Assembly: GCA_930367205.1 (NCBI GenBank)
Contig: OV884011.1
Coordinates: 113,389,139-113,453,138 of the forward strand
Source of the DNA: Acanthosoma haemorrhoidale
Lineage: Eukaryota > Arthropoda > Insecta > Hemiptera > Acanthosomatidae
Reading direction: 5' to 3'
Length of the DNA: 64,000 bases
The notes under the pieces are model-generated. The model had not been told where the DNA came from. It did not search any database and worked only from the letters and a program-made list of their open reading frames with translations. This document shows, piece after piece, positions 48,930-61,114 of this stretch. Within the stretch, counting starts at the first letter, position 1; each line of letters starts with the position of its first letter. The position numbers and the translations under genes were made by a program.

Positions 48930-50160
48930 CTCATCTGAGTACAGAACATCCGCTTGTGAAGGTACAAACGGAAGCCACCCTCGGTATCAACAAGAATACA
49001 GCAACTGCTATGATCTCGTTGGACTGCACGTAGGCTTTCGACTCAGTGTCCCACGGGATGCTGTGCCGACAGCTTTGTGACTGGGAATGCCCAGAGCAGC
49101 TATATACCATGTTGGTTTCGTTCTTGAAGAACAGATCGGTGAGGGTACGGGTGGGTGATTGCCTCTCTAACCCATTCCCTCTGACTTGTGGAGTTCCTCA
49201 AGGTGCGGTTCTGTCTCCGGTTCTTTTCAGTATGTACACATCTGAAATTGTTGGGACAAACTATCAGAAAGCTACTGTAATAGCTTTCGCCGACGACATT
49301 GCGGTTTACAGCAGCAGCATGAGTGCACAAAGAGCTCTTACACACCCCGAGTCAGTCTGTAACGTTATCAGTGACAGACTGGGTATGTTAAACATCAGCG
49401 TAAACGCCGGAAAGACCGACTGCGTAATCTTCTCCCTCCAAAAGGGGAAAAAATCCTTACCAAAATCGTATAGCATAGGAGGGCAAGAGAACTCACCAGC
49501 TTTCTCAATGCACTATTTGGGTATAAAAATGGATAGGCATCTCCATTTCTCTACTCAATTTAGTAATAAACTAGAAAAAGTACGATAAAGGTCTTACCGG
49601 CTATCGCACTTGCTAACTTCACCTAACCTGTCGCTTCGTCTCAAATTGATGATATATAAATGTGTCCTCCGGCCAGCTCTGCTGTACGGTGCCCTGCTAT
49701 TTACCCACTTGACTGACAATACAGCCAAATGTCTCCAACACTTCCAGAATGGAATCATGCGAAAAGTGGTCCGACATACCTCTTTCGAGAGGTTGAAGAA
49801 CGCCGACCTGCACCCGTTGCTTGGTGTGCCGTCGGTGGGTGAGTTCACCCGCCGGAGACACAATAAGTTTTTTGACTCGTTGCGGCACCTGACAAACCCA
49901 GTGTTTGGCACTATGACCCCACCACCCCTCCCGCATCGATGGCAGCAGACTGTTGGGGAAAGATTAGGATAGGAATTGGTATGTAAGTTAGTTTTAAGGT
50001 TGATCAAAAAGGTGAGCCCCATCACCTTTATTAGTCAGTTTAGTCCAGTCACGTATAATGTATATCATTATACTTGTTTATTCATTATATAATTTCTATA
50101 AAATAACAAAACCTGTATATAATGTAGTGATGCTACAGGAAATACAAAATAAATTGTAAA
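48930..50160 (+). mobile_element. R1/I-group non-LTR retrotransposon, 5'-truncated, decayed
   Basis: The reverse transcriptase is nearly continuous from 49046 to 49588, with CGVPQGAVLSPVLFSMY (motif B) and IAFADDIAVYSS (motif C). Then come NAGKTDCVIFSL and HYLGIKMDRHLHFS. After a stop it continues at 49610-49972 (SLRLKLMIYKCVLRPALLYG...PLLGVPSVGEFTRRRHNKFF). A 3' UTR with ggtgagccccatcacc ends near 50160. It is the best-preserved copy of the family in this window and is not functional. Confidence 0.8.
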
Positions 50161-50571
50161 TATATTCACCTGAGGATCAATAATTCTATATAATTATCTA
50201 GAAATTTAAAGGGGCTATGGAGGAAAAAAAAAATAAATAAATAATATACTTAGGGGTTATGGTGAATATATATATTATTCTTTTATATGATTATTATACG
50301 ATGATTTATTTATATATCGACGAGGTATATTTATTTATACGATGAAGTATCGAAGTCCATTACTTTAAGATCAGTTAGAGTAAGACCGACCCTTTTATCC
50401 ATGTGAACCCATTCATTTTTAAGGTTCAATCGTTCACGACTGTCACATCAATAACATAAACAATACAGTTTAAAGGCGAATTAGTTTAGATGAACTAAGT
50501 AAATAATTATACAAACAATCCCCTGGAGTACCATCCTTATTTTGTACTTCTAATATGTTTTTGTAGTATTA
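50161..50571. other. AT-rich DNA before Xxylt1
   Basis: No gene is recognised. It contains the presumed 5' leader of Xxylt1. A ttttgtag string at 50559-50566 immediately before the ATG could be a splice acceptor, so an untranslated first exon further upstream is possible. Confidence 0.4.
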
Positions 50572-53500
50572 ATGCGTCTATATTACAAAACGTTTTCAAT
50601 TTTAATAAGTGCGGTATTTTTTGTAATTATTTTATATTCCCTTGCTGTTGAATTACACTTTTTTTCATTTAATGATTCTTCACCCCTTAAAGAGCAATAT
50701 TCAAATCTTAAAAATGAGGAGTATCATATTTGGTGTATATTTACAAAAGTTCGGGTTCATAAAGCTATTAAAGACAAGTTTAATAGAATGCTATTTTCCC
50801 TTCTCAATAATACTTCAACTGTCATAACATTGAATCTAATTACAGATAGCTCAAGTAGAATAGTTGCCAAAGATGTGATATTTAATCTAAGGAACTTAAC
50901 AGGAAAAGATTTAAAGGTAAGAAGTTTCGCTAAGTATAGTAGATAATTACATTAATCTACATTAAGTGCTCCTGAACATTGTGAAATGATGAAGGATTAT
51001 GCTAGGTTGGTTTCAAATTAATATTATCAGAAACTTGTTAAAGATTTGTCCTACATCTAGAATAATGGCTTTTACTGCTACGACTATTTGGCCTTTGGCC
51101 AAAAAGAGGTCTAATCAATTACTGTGTTAATAATATATAGTTACATACCATATTAGGATAATATTGTTGAGTTAGACATTTAGTTTTCTTTGAAGAATGA
51201 GCTATGAATAGCTGATTCCGATTATAATACGAGCCCTTCAAACTCACACACAGTTACCTTACTGGTCTCATCATCAGTACTCACATAGTCGTTTCAGTCT
51301 GCTGCATATTGTACTTCACCTGTTTTAGATCCTGTATTTTTTGACAATCTGATATCCTGTCACCAAGTACATACCAGCAATACCTCTCCACCTTAATGGA
51401 GGCAACAATGTTATACTTGTCATAAATATGTAATGCTCCCAGATTTTTTTAATTCACCACTTGCTGACTTTGCTTACAAGTCCAATTATCATCCTTTCCT
51501 AAACCAAAAGCATTGACTCACTTTTTTGCATATGTTATTAATTTAAGTTTAAAATTCTGTCAAATATAACTAAGTGTTTATATTTGATCTCACTTACTCT
51601 ATGGAGTGGAGGTATGGACCTTAAAAATACCCAAAGTAAACAATGTAGCAGCATTCATGGTGTGATTACATAGATGAATATTGAAAATTTCCTAGACAAC
51701 ATGATCTTCAAACAAATAGGTCAATCATGTAAATGATGTATAATAGTTTATCTTTGCCATGTATTATGAGGTGGTGAGGACATTTAAAAACTGGAGCCAT
51801 GCTGGGGAAAACAACAAGCATATTTGCAGCAGACCCAACTTAACTTGTCTTCATGATAAACATGTCAAATGCACAAAACACTAGACATTACCTTTTTGTG
51901 ATTAACAAGTGCTTTGGAAAATTTTTGGGTGCTTCTCCTTTATTGTATAGACTGTTGACTCCAAAGGCTCCACTTATTGAGTAGTGATTCTATTCAGAAA
52001 AAAACCGTTTTTGCTCCAGAAAAAAAGTTTTGAGCCCACTTCATTATAATTTTTTTAGAGCGTCTGTAAGTTGGTGTCAACTAAAAGTTTACTCATATAT
52101 TCTTGTTGAACAATTGTTCTTGGATTTTCCTCAACCAAAAGTCACTGATGGTTGTCATCAATGTCTTCTTGGTTAAAATTTTTTTGAACCACCATTGAAC
52201 GATGCTCTTATTTATACTGCAATTGCCCCTGACATCTTTAATATTTCTGGCCTCTTGGGCCCTGTTCCGACTGTGTTTGAACTCTTACAAGGAAATCATA
52301 TAAATAATGCTTGAACATCTTAATTAAGATTGAATTATTGGCAAGCACAAATAAACTACCTTAGTAAACAATCATTATTGTTTGTAATAAGATTAGAGTT
52401 GACACCCATATATAAAAATAATTCCTCGATTCATAGTTTTCCTCGATAGTTCTTGATAAAAACGATTCATAATAGAACCGATTGAACTAAAGAAAATCTG
52501 CTATCCCAAATTATTGTCTGGTCTACTCAGTGCTAAATATTTAGTAACAATCACATTGAAAACAGTTTAATTTATAATAATTTTAATAATCCTTGTTCTG
52601 GTTCATTTCCTAAAGTTGAGGTGTCTCAGCCAAGCGGCTAGTTTCACTTTTCAGATTTATTCATTAACTCTGCTTATTTTAAATAAAAGCAAAAAAATTA
52701 TATCAAACCAACTAAACAACCTTGGACTTAAATTGATATTTATGATTATAATTAATTCTATTCAATATGTAATAATATTTATTATATTAATTTAAATATT
52801 AAAAGGAAATATTCATTAAGTTACTCTTTTATTAAAAATAAGGTTATATTTTCACACATTATTAAACACAAATATGCATAATGTTCTATTTTAATTTTTT
52901 TATTTACTTAGTTATTATTTACCTTTTTTTTAGGTCCCATTTGTGAATTTTAAAAATGTCATTTAATAATGCAAATTTTATTTAAAGCAGATTTGCTAAC
53001 CACACAATAATAGCTAATTTGAATCCATTGAAAGAAGTTTAATAATTTACAGAATTCTAGTTGTGGTTCTTATAAATGATCCATATGGCCTAGCAGGTTC
53101 CTACATCCTACTTCTTGAACGTGCCTTAAGCTATCCTTTCTAAACTGGTTTGTCTTCTTTCCGCCCAGCGTCTTCTCCTCTCTCCAAGGCGTCTCTTGAT
53201 CTGATTTTTCCTTAGTTCAGGATTTACATGATGCCCAAGACTCTGTTGCTATATTAACTGTATTAAGAAAAATAGTGATAAATAGTACAATGAAGGGTTT
53301 GGTCATGGATGTTAAAAGGATTTTATTGACAATTTTAATGAGTTTTTGTAATAATAGTCCAGTGAGCTCCATCACATACCTAATACATATTGTGAAATAG
53401 GACGTTTGCTTTCATGCCCTACCTCATGTGGTAGAAAAATATTTATTCTTTATTATTAACTTAAATATTAATTATCCTTCATTATTTTTCACATTACGGT

Positions 53501-56500
53501 GTTGGTTTTATTGTTAACTTCATTAGGGCATCAAATAAAACTATAATACAAACATCAGGCTTAAAAAAAAAAATCAAAGCCTTTGGTTGAGTTATGAACA
53601 CAATGTGAATATCAATTTCAATTGCTTCTTGTCAATAGTTTTAAAAAACAAGTCACAAAATTACTCATTGTTAATCATGATGTCAAAATGTTTCATGCGA
53701 TACTCTACTCAAAATTATGGCAAAACATATAATTTTATTACCAACTAATAAATTAATTAAAGACACTTACTTATGACTTATAGAGGAGGCTGTGTTTGTC
53801 ACATTTTCCTTTTACCAAATGGGACCTTCATGTACAATTTCATTGCTTGAACAGGGGACTCACAAACACAAGAACAGACACCTAGATAAATATGCAAGGG
53901 TTTCTAATTTAGAAAAAAATCATAAACCCTGATAATACAAAAATGATTTCATTCCCATATTCAAATTAAAACGAAATGTACTCTATTTTTAATTAAAAAT
54001 TACTATATAAAATATTATGACAACATACATAAAATTGCATACATAAAAACATAATTATAAATTATAGCTATTAGAATATCATTACGTTATATTTATTGAC
54101 TAATGTGTTTTCTAGGTATTATACCATGATGTTAATGTTATAACAAATAAGATTGAAAATGTAGTCTACCTAATGCGAAAATACTTCAGCTCACAACCTG
54201 GAGCATATTATAGTGATTCATTGTTCTTTGTTTCCCTTGTTCTTCATAAGATTGCTCTCAACCAACACAAAGTTGTTTTAATTGATGTTGACACTTTTTT
54301 AAAAGTGGATATTATCGGATTGTTTGATGAATTTTCAAGGTGAGTTAGAATTACTATAACCTACATATTTATAAATATAGTTTTCAAGTTTTTTTTCCAC
54401 AAAGTATAGTGGTAAATTATTGAGTGAGAGTAAAATAGTTTGAAAGTAGAAAGTCAAACTTAAAATCTGTTGATTCCTCTTTTCTTTTTCTTTTTTTTTC
54501 CCTTAAACCAGAACCCTTATTGAACTGACAGTTCATAGTTAGTCATAAATGTATATATTGGGTTTATGAAAGAGAGATGTTAGATTTTCATCGAATTTCT
54601 TTACGGTTGACATATATATATATATATTTGCATCAGTTCGTGATAACAAGAAAAAAGGGAGGTGTTAAAAATACCTTTTAAACTGATAAATATTATTTTT
54701 AACCTACTTGACTATAATTATAATATGAAATCATAAAAGCTTTGATTTTCATTTAAACTTTCTAAAATATGTGTTTTTTTGTATATTATAACAGACCAAT
54801 TTTTGGAAAATTTATATAACCCTGTTTCATGTAGGTTTTCAAATACAAGCCTCATTGGTGTCGCTCCTGAGTTAAGTCCAGTGTATCATCATATTTTGTA
54901 CCGATATAGGCAACAGCACAAAAGTACAAAATTAGGATCAGCTTCATCAGAAGGTGGATTCTCTGGTGTTAACTCAGGAGTACTTGCTCTGGATTTAGAC
55001 AGACTGAGGTCATCAAAACTATTTGAAGAGCTGCTAACAGAAAAATCACTTGATAGATTGACAAAAAAATACTTTTTTAAGGTAAGACATACTTGAAAAT
55101 TAGTTCATATTCTTCAGTTGTGTAGTATCATCTTTACTGGCTTCTATTTTGTTTAAAAATAATTTGTCATCTTTTGGGCCATTCCACCAAAAAGGTCCAT
55201 TTAAACTTCATTTATTTTTATTCATGTAAAGTACTTGGAAAATTAAGAAAAAATTCATTGCATTCCTCATGAAAGCAGAGTCAGCAGCTCACGCTCATTG
55301 TAGATGAAATCTGTAAATTTAAATATAAAAATATTAATATAAAGGTTTAATATGTTTAAATGTGGTAGATGGAAGGATTTATTATTTAGATGATAAAGAA
55401 TAGAACAAAGAAAAAATAATTAAATTAACCCAAACTCTAAGAGAAAAAAAAATGCACAGTAACAAAATTAAACCAATATAAAAATAAGCACAATAAGGAC
55501 AGTTAATTTAAATTGAGTTAAAGGACCTCAATGCGAAACAGCCCATACTATAATTTGGTTTTGACATTTGTCAGAGTCAGAGTATGAGCTTTTTTTTTTA
55601 ATCTTCTAAGAAAATTAACAAAGAGTTGATCCATTTTATAGGATCTGACTTTTCAAATTAAATATGAAAAATTGGGGTGAATATGGTTCACCCTCTTTTG
55701 AAATGTTTTTCAGTGAAGTAATGATAAGATTGAAGTTTTGAATTATTACTTTTTATTGCTGTTGAACTTTTGTGTACTACATTTTCATCAACCATAACAT
55801 TATAACATATGTTAGATTATTATTATAAACCAGACCAGGAAATACTTACTGGTAGAGGCTGGTGAAGTGTTGACATCAATTGAAACACACACATGCACCA
55901 GAGTGGAGTAGGACACTTTATCTCCCTTCCACATGCTCTAGGGAAGCGATAAGAGCTTAAAACTATTCTAGGTGAAGTAATGATCCAAAATGTCAGTTTT
56001 CCTATGTAAAATTGGCCAATAAATGTTTTGTTACAATTTCTGAAACTTGATTATACAGGTGTTAAAGGCAAAGGGGAAAATTATAGTAGATGTGATCATA
56101 GAGCAGCTTGATGTCACTTCTGGAAACAGTAAAAATGACTATTTTAACTATTACAAAATGTTTTTAATACATCATATAATCAAATTTAGTCATTGAAACT
56201 GAGGTCCCTATTAAAACTAGCCAGAAGAGACAATAAAAAATTTTGTTTAACCCTATATATCTCACAGTCAGCGTGAAATCAGCAGGAACACCAAAAGGAC
56301 CTTTTTTGTGGAATGACCCTTTTATTTACTAATTTGCATATATTTTTTAAATTTTATTTCAACTTCTGAAAGTAATATATATTCTATATTCCAGGGTCAT
56401 TTGGGGGATCAAGACTTTTACACTTTAATCGGACTCGAGTATAGTGAGCTGTTATATCTTCTCGATTGTGGTTGGAACCGGCAGCTTTGTACATGGTGGA

Positions 56501-56598
56501 ATAAACATGGTTATTCTGAAACATTCCATAAGTTTTTTTCATGTACTTCTCAAATTAAAATATATCATGGAAACTGTAATACTGAGATCCCTAGCTAA
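50572..56598 (+). CDS. Xxylt1: Xyloside xylosyltransferase 1 homologue, 4 exons, 339 aa
   Basis: An alpha-1,3-xylosyltransferase (GT8 family) that adds the second xylose to the xylose-glucose O-glycan on EGF repeats such as those of Notch, in the ER. Exons are 50572-50916, 54116-54339, 54835-55081 and 56395-56598. The total is 1020 nt and the phases fit. A hydrophobic stretch at about residues 8-26 after a short basic N-terminus (MRLYYK) makes a type II membrane anchor. The catalytic DxD motif is D172-V-D174 in VVLIDVDTFLKVDI. Family signatures are GAYYSDSLFF, GVNSGVLALDLDRLR, GHLGDQDFYTLIGLEYSELL, LDCGWNRQLCTWWNKHGYS and the C-terminal KIYHGNCNT. An in-frame TAA at 50551-50553 precedes the ATG. 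Intron 1 (3.2 kb) carries an RTE-like fragment. Confidence 0.93.
51540..51860 (+). mobile_element. Decayed RTE-type non-LTR fragment in Xxylt1 intron 1
   Basis: The translation gives YGVEVWTLKIPKVNNVAAF, then RILKIS and TT, then MRWGHLKTGAMLGK-like sequence. It fits the RTE-group C-terminal pattern YG.E.WTL...e..l.afemw..RrmLrIsWtd (family knowledge). Several stops and shifts are present. Confidence 0.6.
51900..54100. other. Remainder of Xxylt1 intron 1
   Basis: This is mostly AT-rich. Two less AT-rich pieces (about 51930-52300 and 53040-53270) look repeat-derived. The first has a faint mariner-like reading on the minus strand that I do not consider proven. I see nothing else. Confidence 0.35.
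55082..56394. other. Xxylt1 intron 3, no recognisable feature
   Basis: This is AT-rich intronic DNA. I found no open frame with family similarity and no clear repeat. Confidence 0.4.
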
Positions 56599-56599
56599 C

Positions 56600-59500
56600 C
56601 AAATTTAATTATGTAAATATTCAGCAATATTGAAATTTATCGGCAAAATATACAAAATACAACACTGTAGGAACCCAAACACTAACCTGTGTTTTGTATT
56701 TTGGTTTGAAAAATATCATACTTCTAATCATTTTTATCATCCATAGTAACTAATAACATTAATAACTATTTTAAAAATAAAAATATTGAAATTTTAACTA
56801 AAACAACAAAGCCATTTTGTTATCTGTCTTTGTATTCTAAAATTGTATTAATAAATTAATAGTTCATATTTTAGGTTATCATGAAAATACAATGTATAAA
56901 CAGTTTTAATAATTTTCAGAAATGATTCACAATTTTTTAGATGAGTGATAAACACAATTTTAATAGCTTTTATGTTTTTTAATATATAATTTTACTTATT
57001 TAAAACTGTTAATTAGCCATATTTACCACATTGTTGCCTTATGATGAAAATCTATTTTAAAAGGGATAAAAGAAACAAAAAAAATACTGTGTTATCAAAA
57101 CACCACATAGCCTATCCAGATTATAATGTACGGAGATCATGGTTTGATTCCTGTTTTATCCCAAACAAGTTTTTGGTTGAGGTTGAGAGGTTAACCCCTA
57201 GCACCAACTACACTAGTACCTCCTACTACTAGTAAGCCACCTACCAACAATGGTGACAATTTGACTCTATCCTTTCCCTTCATGATAATGTTGTTTATTA
57301 GGTTGATGTAAATATATAATTTTAGTTTATTTAAATATAACCACAATTAAACAATAGTGGTAATATAAAGTTCCCTAGGATAAAGAAAAGTGTTAGTTCT
57401 ACATCATGACTCGAGAAAAGGTGATACATACAGGCTTAACTTAAAAAATATGATCTGAAATTTTAACTATACATTTTATGTCTAAGTAAATAAAGTTTCA
57501 GCTTTTTCTCATATTTAAAGAATTAAGACAGTAGCTCAGAAGATATTCTAAATATGAAGTTTTAAGTGCTAGCTATAAAAATTGATCCGCCCGCTTTGAA
57601 AAAAGAAATAATTGCTAATCTCAAACACTTGAGCAATGTGTTTTGTTCATCATCTTTTTAATAGATGTCTCATCCAGTATGTCTTGGTGTTAACATTAAA
57701 ATAGTTATTTATTTATACTCATAATATATTTTATATTAAAATGTTATTTATTTTACTAAGTTTATGTCTAATTGTTTTGTTTTTTTAAAGAAAATTCATT
57801 TCTTTAGACGCATTTATTCTATAGCTCTATAGTTATTTTGAGTGTGCAATATCAAATTAAGACTATTATTATTCTGAAAAATTATTATATTTTTATCACA
57901 GATCAATGTTATATAGCAACATGTAAATTAGAAGATAATATTTATATATCTTTGTAAAATAATATTGTAAGTATTTATAATTACATTTTATTATTAATAC
58001 ATATCATTCAAAACCTCACTAAATTTTATATATGCACCGTTACATAGTGATTTTCATCCTTTTTTTATGTAATTTTACCCTCTCTAAGTTGCTAATAAGT
58101 AATATACATACATCAACACAATTCAGTATGGCAAATATATCTTGCTAATGAAACTACCGATGATTTCAATATACATCTGAACTTGAAAGAGGTTAGCTTT
58201 TCTTTCAAAATCATTCAGTAAGTCGAGTTATTTTTCAGGTAAAATAATTTATTTTTAAATTCAGATTAAAAATACAATTTTAAATTATTAGCTTTTTAAT
58301 AAAGGAAAAACAAATTTAGCACTTTATCAGGGATTACAGCCAGGATCCAGTTTTGAGGATATTTTGCCTCCCAGTGGTCAAAATTAAATATTTAGGTAAA
58401 ATAATAATTTTAATCCATTTAACTTGTAATCCTAAATGTTCTGGATGCCCGACAACCACCCTTCTCCTTTTTGACTTATTACATCCAAATATGTGCTCTA
58501 TTTTAAATACTCAATAAAATTTATTACAACTTTGGCTTCAAATTAATGTTTATGATTGAAATTAATTTTATTTTTGATAAAAATGATGCTATAAAACATT
58601 ACAAGTGGTAATATCAAATAAGCTTGTCACATTATCACTTGAACTTAATGTTCTATAAGAGAGGTAGGCAAATTTTTCAGAACAATAGGTATTATTTCAC
58701 TTTTATTTTTTTGATAAGGTCAAATTAAGAGGAAGTAAAAATATTATAACTTGAAGTTATATATCAATCACAAAAAAAACAAACAAATGTACCAAATTTA
58801 ATGACTCGTTAAATTAATAAATGGAATTATGGTTTTTAGGGTCTATCAATTACAATTACTAAAAAGGGTTTTATCAATTACTTATATATGTATACTGACT
58901 AAATTTTTTTACTAATACAACTTCACAGCAGAACCATACGTTTAGACTTATTTTTCCACATAATTTGATTCTATAATCATATGCTTTCTGTATTATTCTT
59001 AATTTGACATATATTATTGATTTTAATGGTGATGACAAGACATTTTTCCAACGCAGGTGGGAATCACAAAACGCCACATTTAGGAGTATTAAAAAAAAAA
59101 TAGAATTTGACATATGACCTTTTGCACTTAATTAATTAAGAGTGACAGTAAAGGGCTAAGGTTGCATGGAAATAAGTTAATAAAACAATCATAAATATAT
59201 TTAAATAAATACTCTCACTTTGACGTTAACAAATCATTCATACAAGCGGATAATAAATAACTGTTACATTTTTGTTTATTGGTCAATTAGTAACATTTTT
59301 TAAGGCCTACTTTGATCACATAGTTCATTTGACACTCAATAAAAAAAAACTTTCCATTAAAATAATAGTTAAATAAAAATATTCAAACCTTTAATAAATA
59401 GTACAGGTAATATAATTTGGAATAAATATTTAATAAAATAAAATATATTATTTTTTTCTAATAAGAACTAAATATTTGTATACTTGTATACATGAATTTG

Positions 59501-61114
59501 ACTAGAGGTAGAATAATCTATAAATTTTTGTTTCTTTAAAAATACTGGTAACATATCTTGGCACACTATTTTGGCAGTGTAATCCTAAAATCATTCTTAA
59601 AAAACAAAAAGGAAACAATAATTAGACTCTTGATTGTGTTTGTATTTTACACTGTGCAACAAAAAAGTTCTTTAGCCTTCCGGTCGAATCAGTGGTGCTA
59701 GGTCCCAATAGTTGTTGAGCTCTTTTGAACAATTTAAAATAACAGACCTACTTCTCAGTTACCATGGTAATAAAAACATATTTCAACAAAAGATAACACC
59801 ATATTCATTCAGGTAACAATAATAATTCAAAACTGATCTAGAAATATTTGTACTTCCATGAAATACGAAAATTGAAAAATTAAACATCTTATGGAACCCC
59901 TTTAGTATATTAATTTATTTATCAGTAGTTTTCTTTGTGGGTAATAATATTACAAAAATAGCTTGAAAATAACTATTACATTACTATAATTAAATTAAAA
60001 AACTATTATATTATGAATTATTACAGTTAAGTTTCAAAACTATAAGATATCTTTCTTTTTTTTTAATGCTGATAAAGGGAATTTATTCCAATGTCTCCAT
60101 ATGAATCATTGAGGCTGATTAATTTGTACTGTTTCTACAAAAAATGAGCATCAGGTCAAAACATTTTATGACAGGTAAACCCCTTTTCATGATACTATGA
60201 AGTGTTTAAAAAAATATTTTGCTGATTTATTTATATTGTTTTTTGTTTTTAAGGATAACATTGTTAATTGATATTTATAAAATTAGAGATTCATTGTAAC
60301 CTTATATAGAGCAGAAATAATTCCACACAAGATGTCTCTATCTAATTCAAAGTTAGTTTAGTACTAAAATAAAATCTTAATTGAAGTCCAAAAGCTCATT
60401 TTAGTTTCCATTCATACAAAATTATACTATAATTTTTTTTTTAATGCCAAGATTACCAAAAATTAAATAGAAATAGAAATGCATAAAATGTGTTAAAACA
60501 TTAAAAATCACTGTCAAAAAATAAGACAAGATTAAAGTAGTAAAATAATAAAAATAGAAAACTCAGACGATTTAAATAATTGATAACTCCTATATAAAAA
60601 AATTCAACAAAGTAATATAATAAATAATTAAACTAAATAAACCATTCAAGGTAACTAATGACAACATATTGATATGTTAGTAATAATGCAAATGTGTTAC
60701 AAACAAAAATGTGATAAAAAATGAGATCACCTAAATAAAATTATGATATAAATTAAATTATTTTTGAACTGTTTTGTGTCAATTTTTTAACAATTTATCA
60801 AAAACCTGTACTGGTCCACTTTATAGCCTCCAGTAGAAGTCATGAAGTGTACTGATGCCAAAAAAAGAATGAAGGGTAATTCATGAAGTATAAGAAACCT
60901 AATCCTAATTTGGTTCGCCATTAACAAAAAAAAGTATGAATTGCTTGAAGCTATAAGAAAAATTAAGGTGTTGGCTTCAAAATGAAAACAAATTCTATTA
61001 ACTTAATGTTCAGCAGTATTTAGGCTTTCTATATTATTGTAAAACATTTAAATACTTCTATGATAAATATTTGAAATTATCAAATGGAGAAACCAAAACA
61101 TATCAGATAGCACC
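56600..61114. other. Long AT-rich intergenic region between convergent genes
   Basis: No gene is recognised on either strand in 4.5 kb. A box-B-like string, ggtttgattcc, near 57141 lacks a matching box A. The right part should hold the 3' UTR of the minus-strand gene at 61115. Confidence 0.45.
56776..56781 (+). terminator. Candidate Xxylt1 polyadenylation signal
   Basis: AATAAA lies about 180 bases after the Xxylt1 stop codon. It is a plausible 3' end, but other similar hexamers lie further downstream in this AT-rich DNA. Confidence 0.35.

Noticed and set aside
49594..50025. 143-codon minus-strand frame over the R1/I-type element
   Set aside because: It mirrors the plus-strand post-RT coding sequence, and no family matches the antisense reading.
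51930..52300. Possible mariner-type transposase remnant on the minus strand
   Set aside because: A faint reading (EENPRTIVQQE…LVDTNLQTL) is suggestive, but no DD34D catalytic motif or terminal repeats could be found.
57130..57160. Another SINE or tRNA, based on ggtttgattcc
   Set aside because: Only a box-B-like string is present; there is no box A about 33 nt upstream and no match to the SINE tail found elsewhere.
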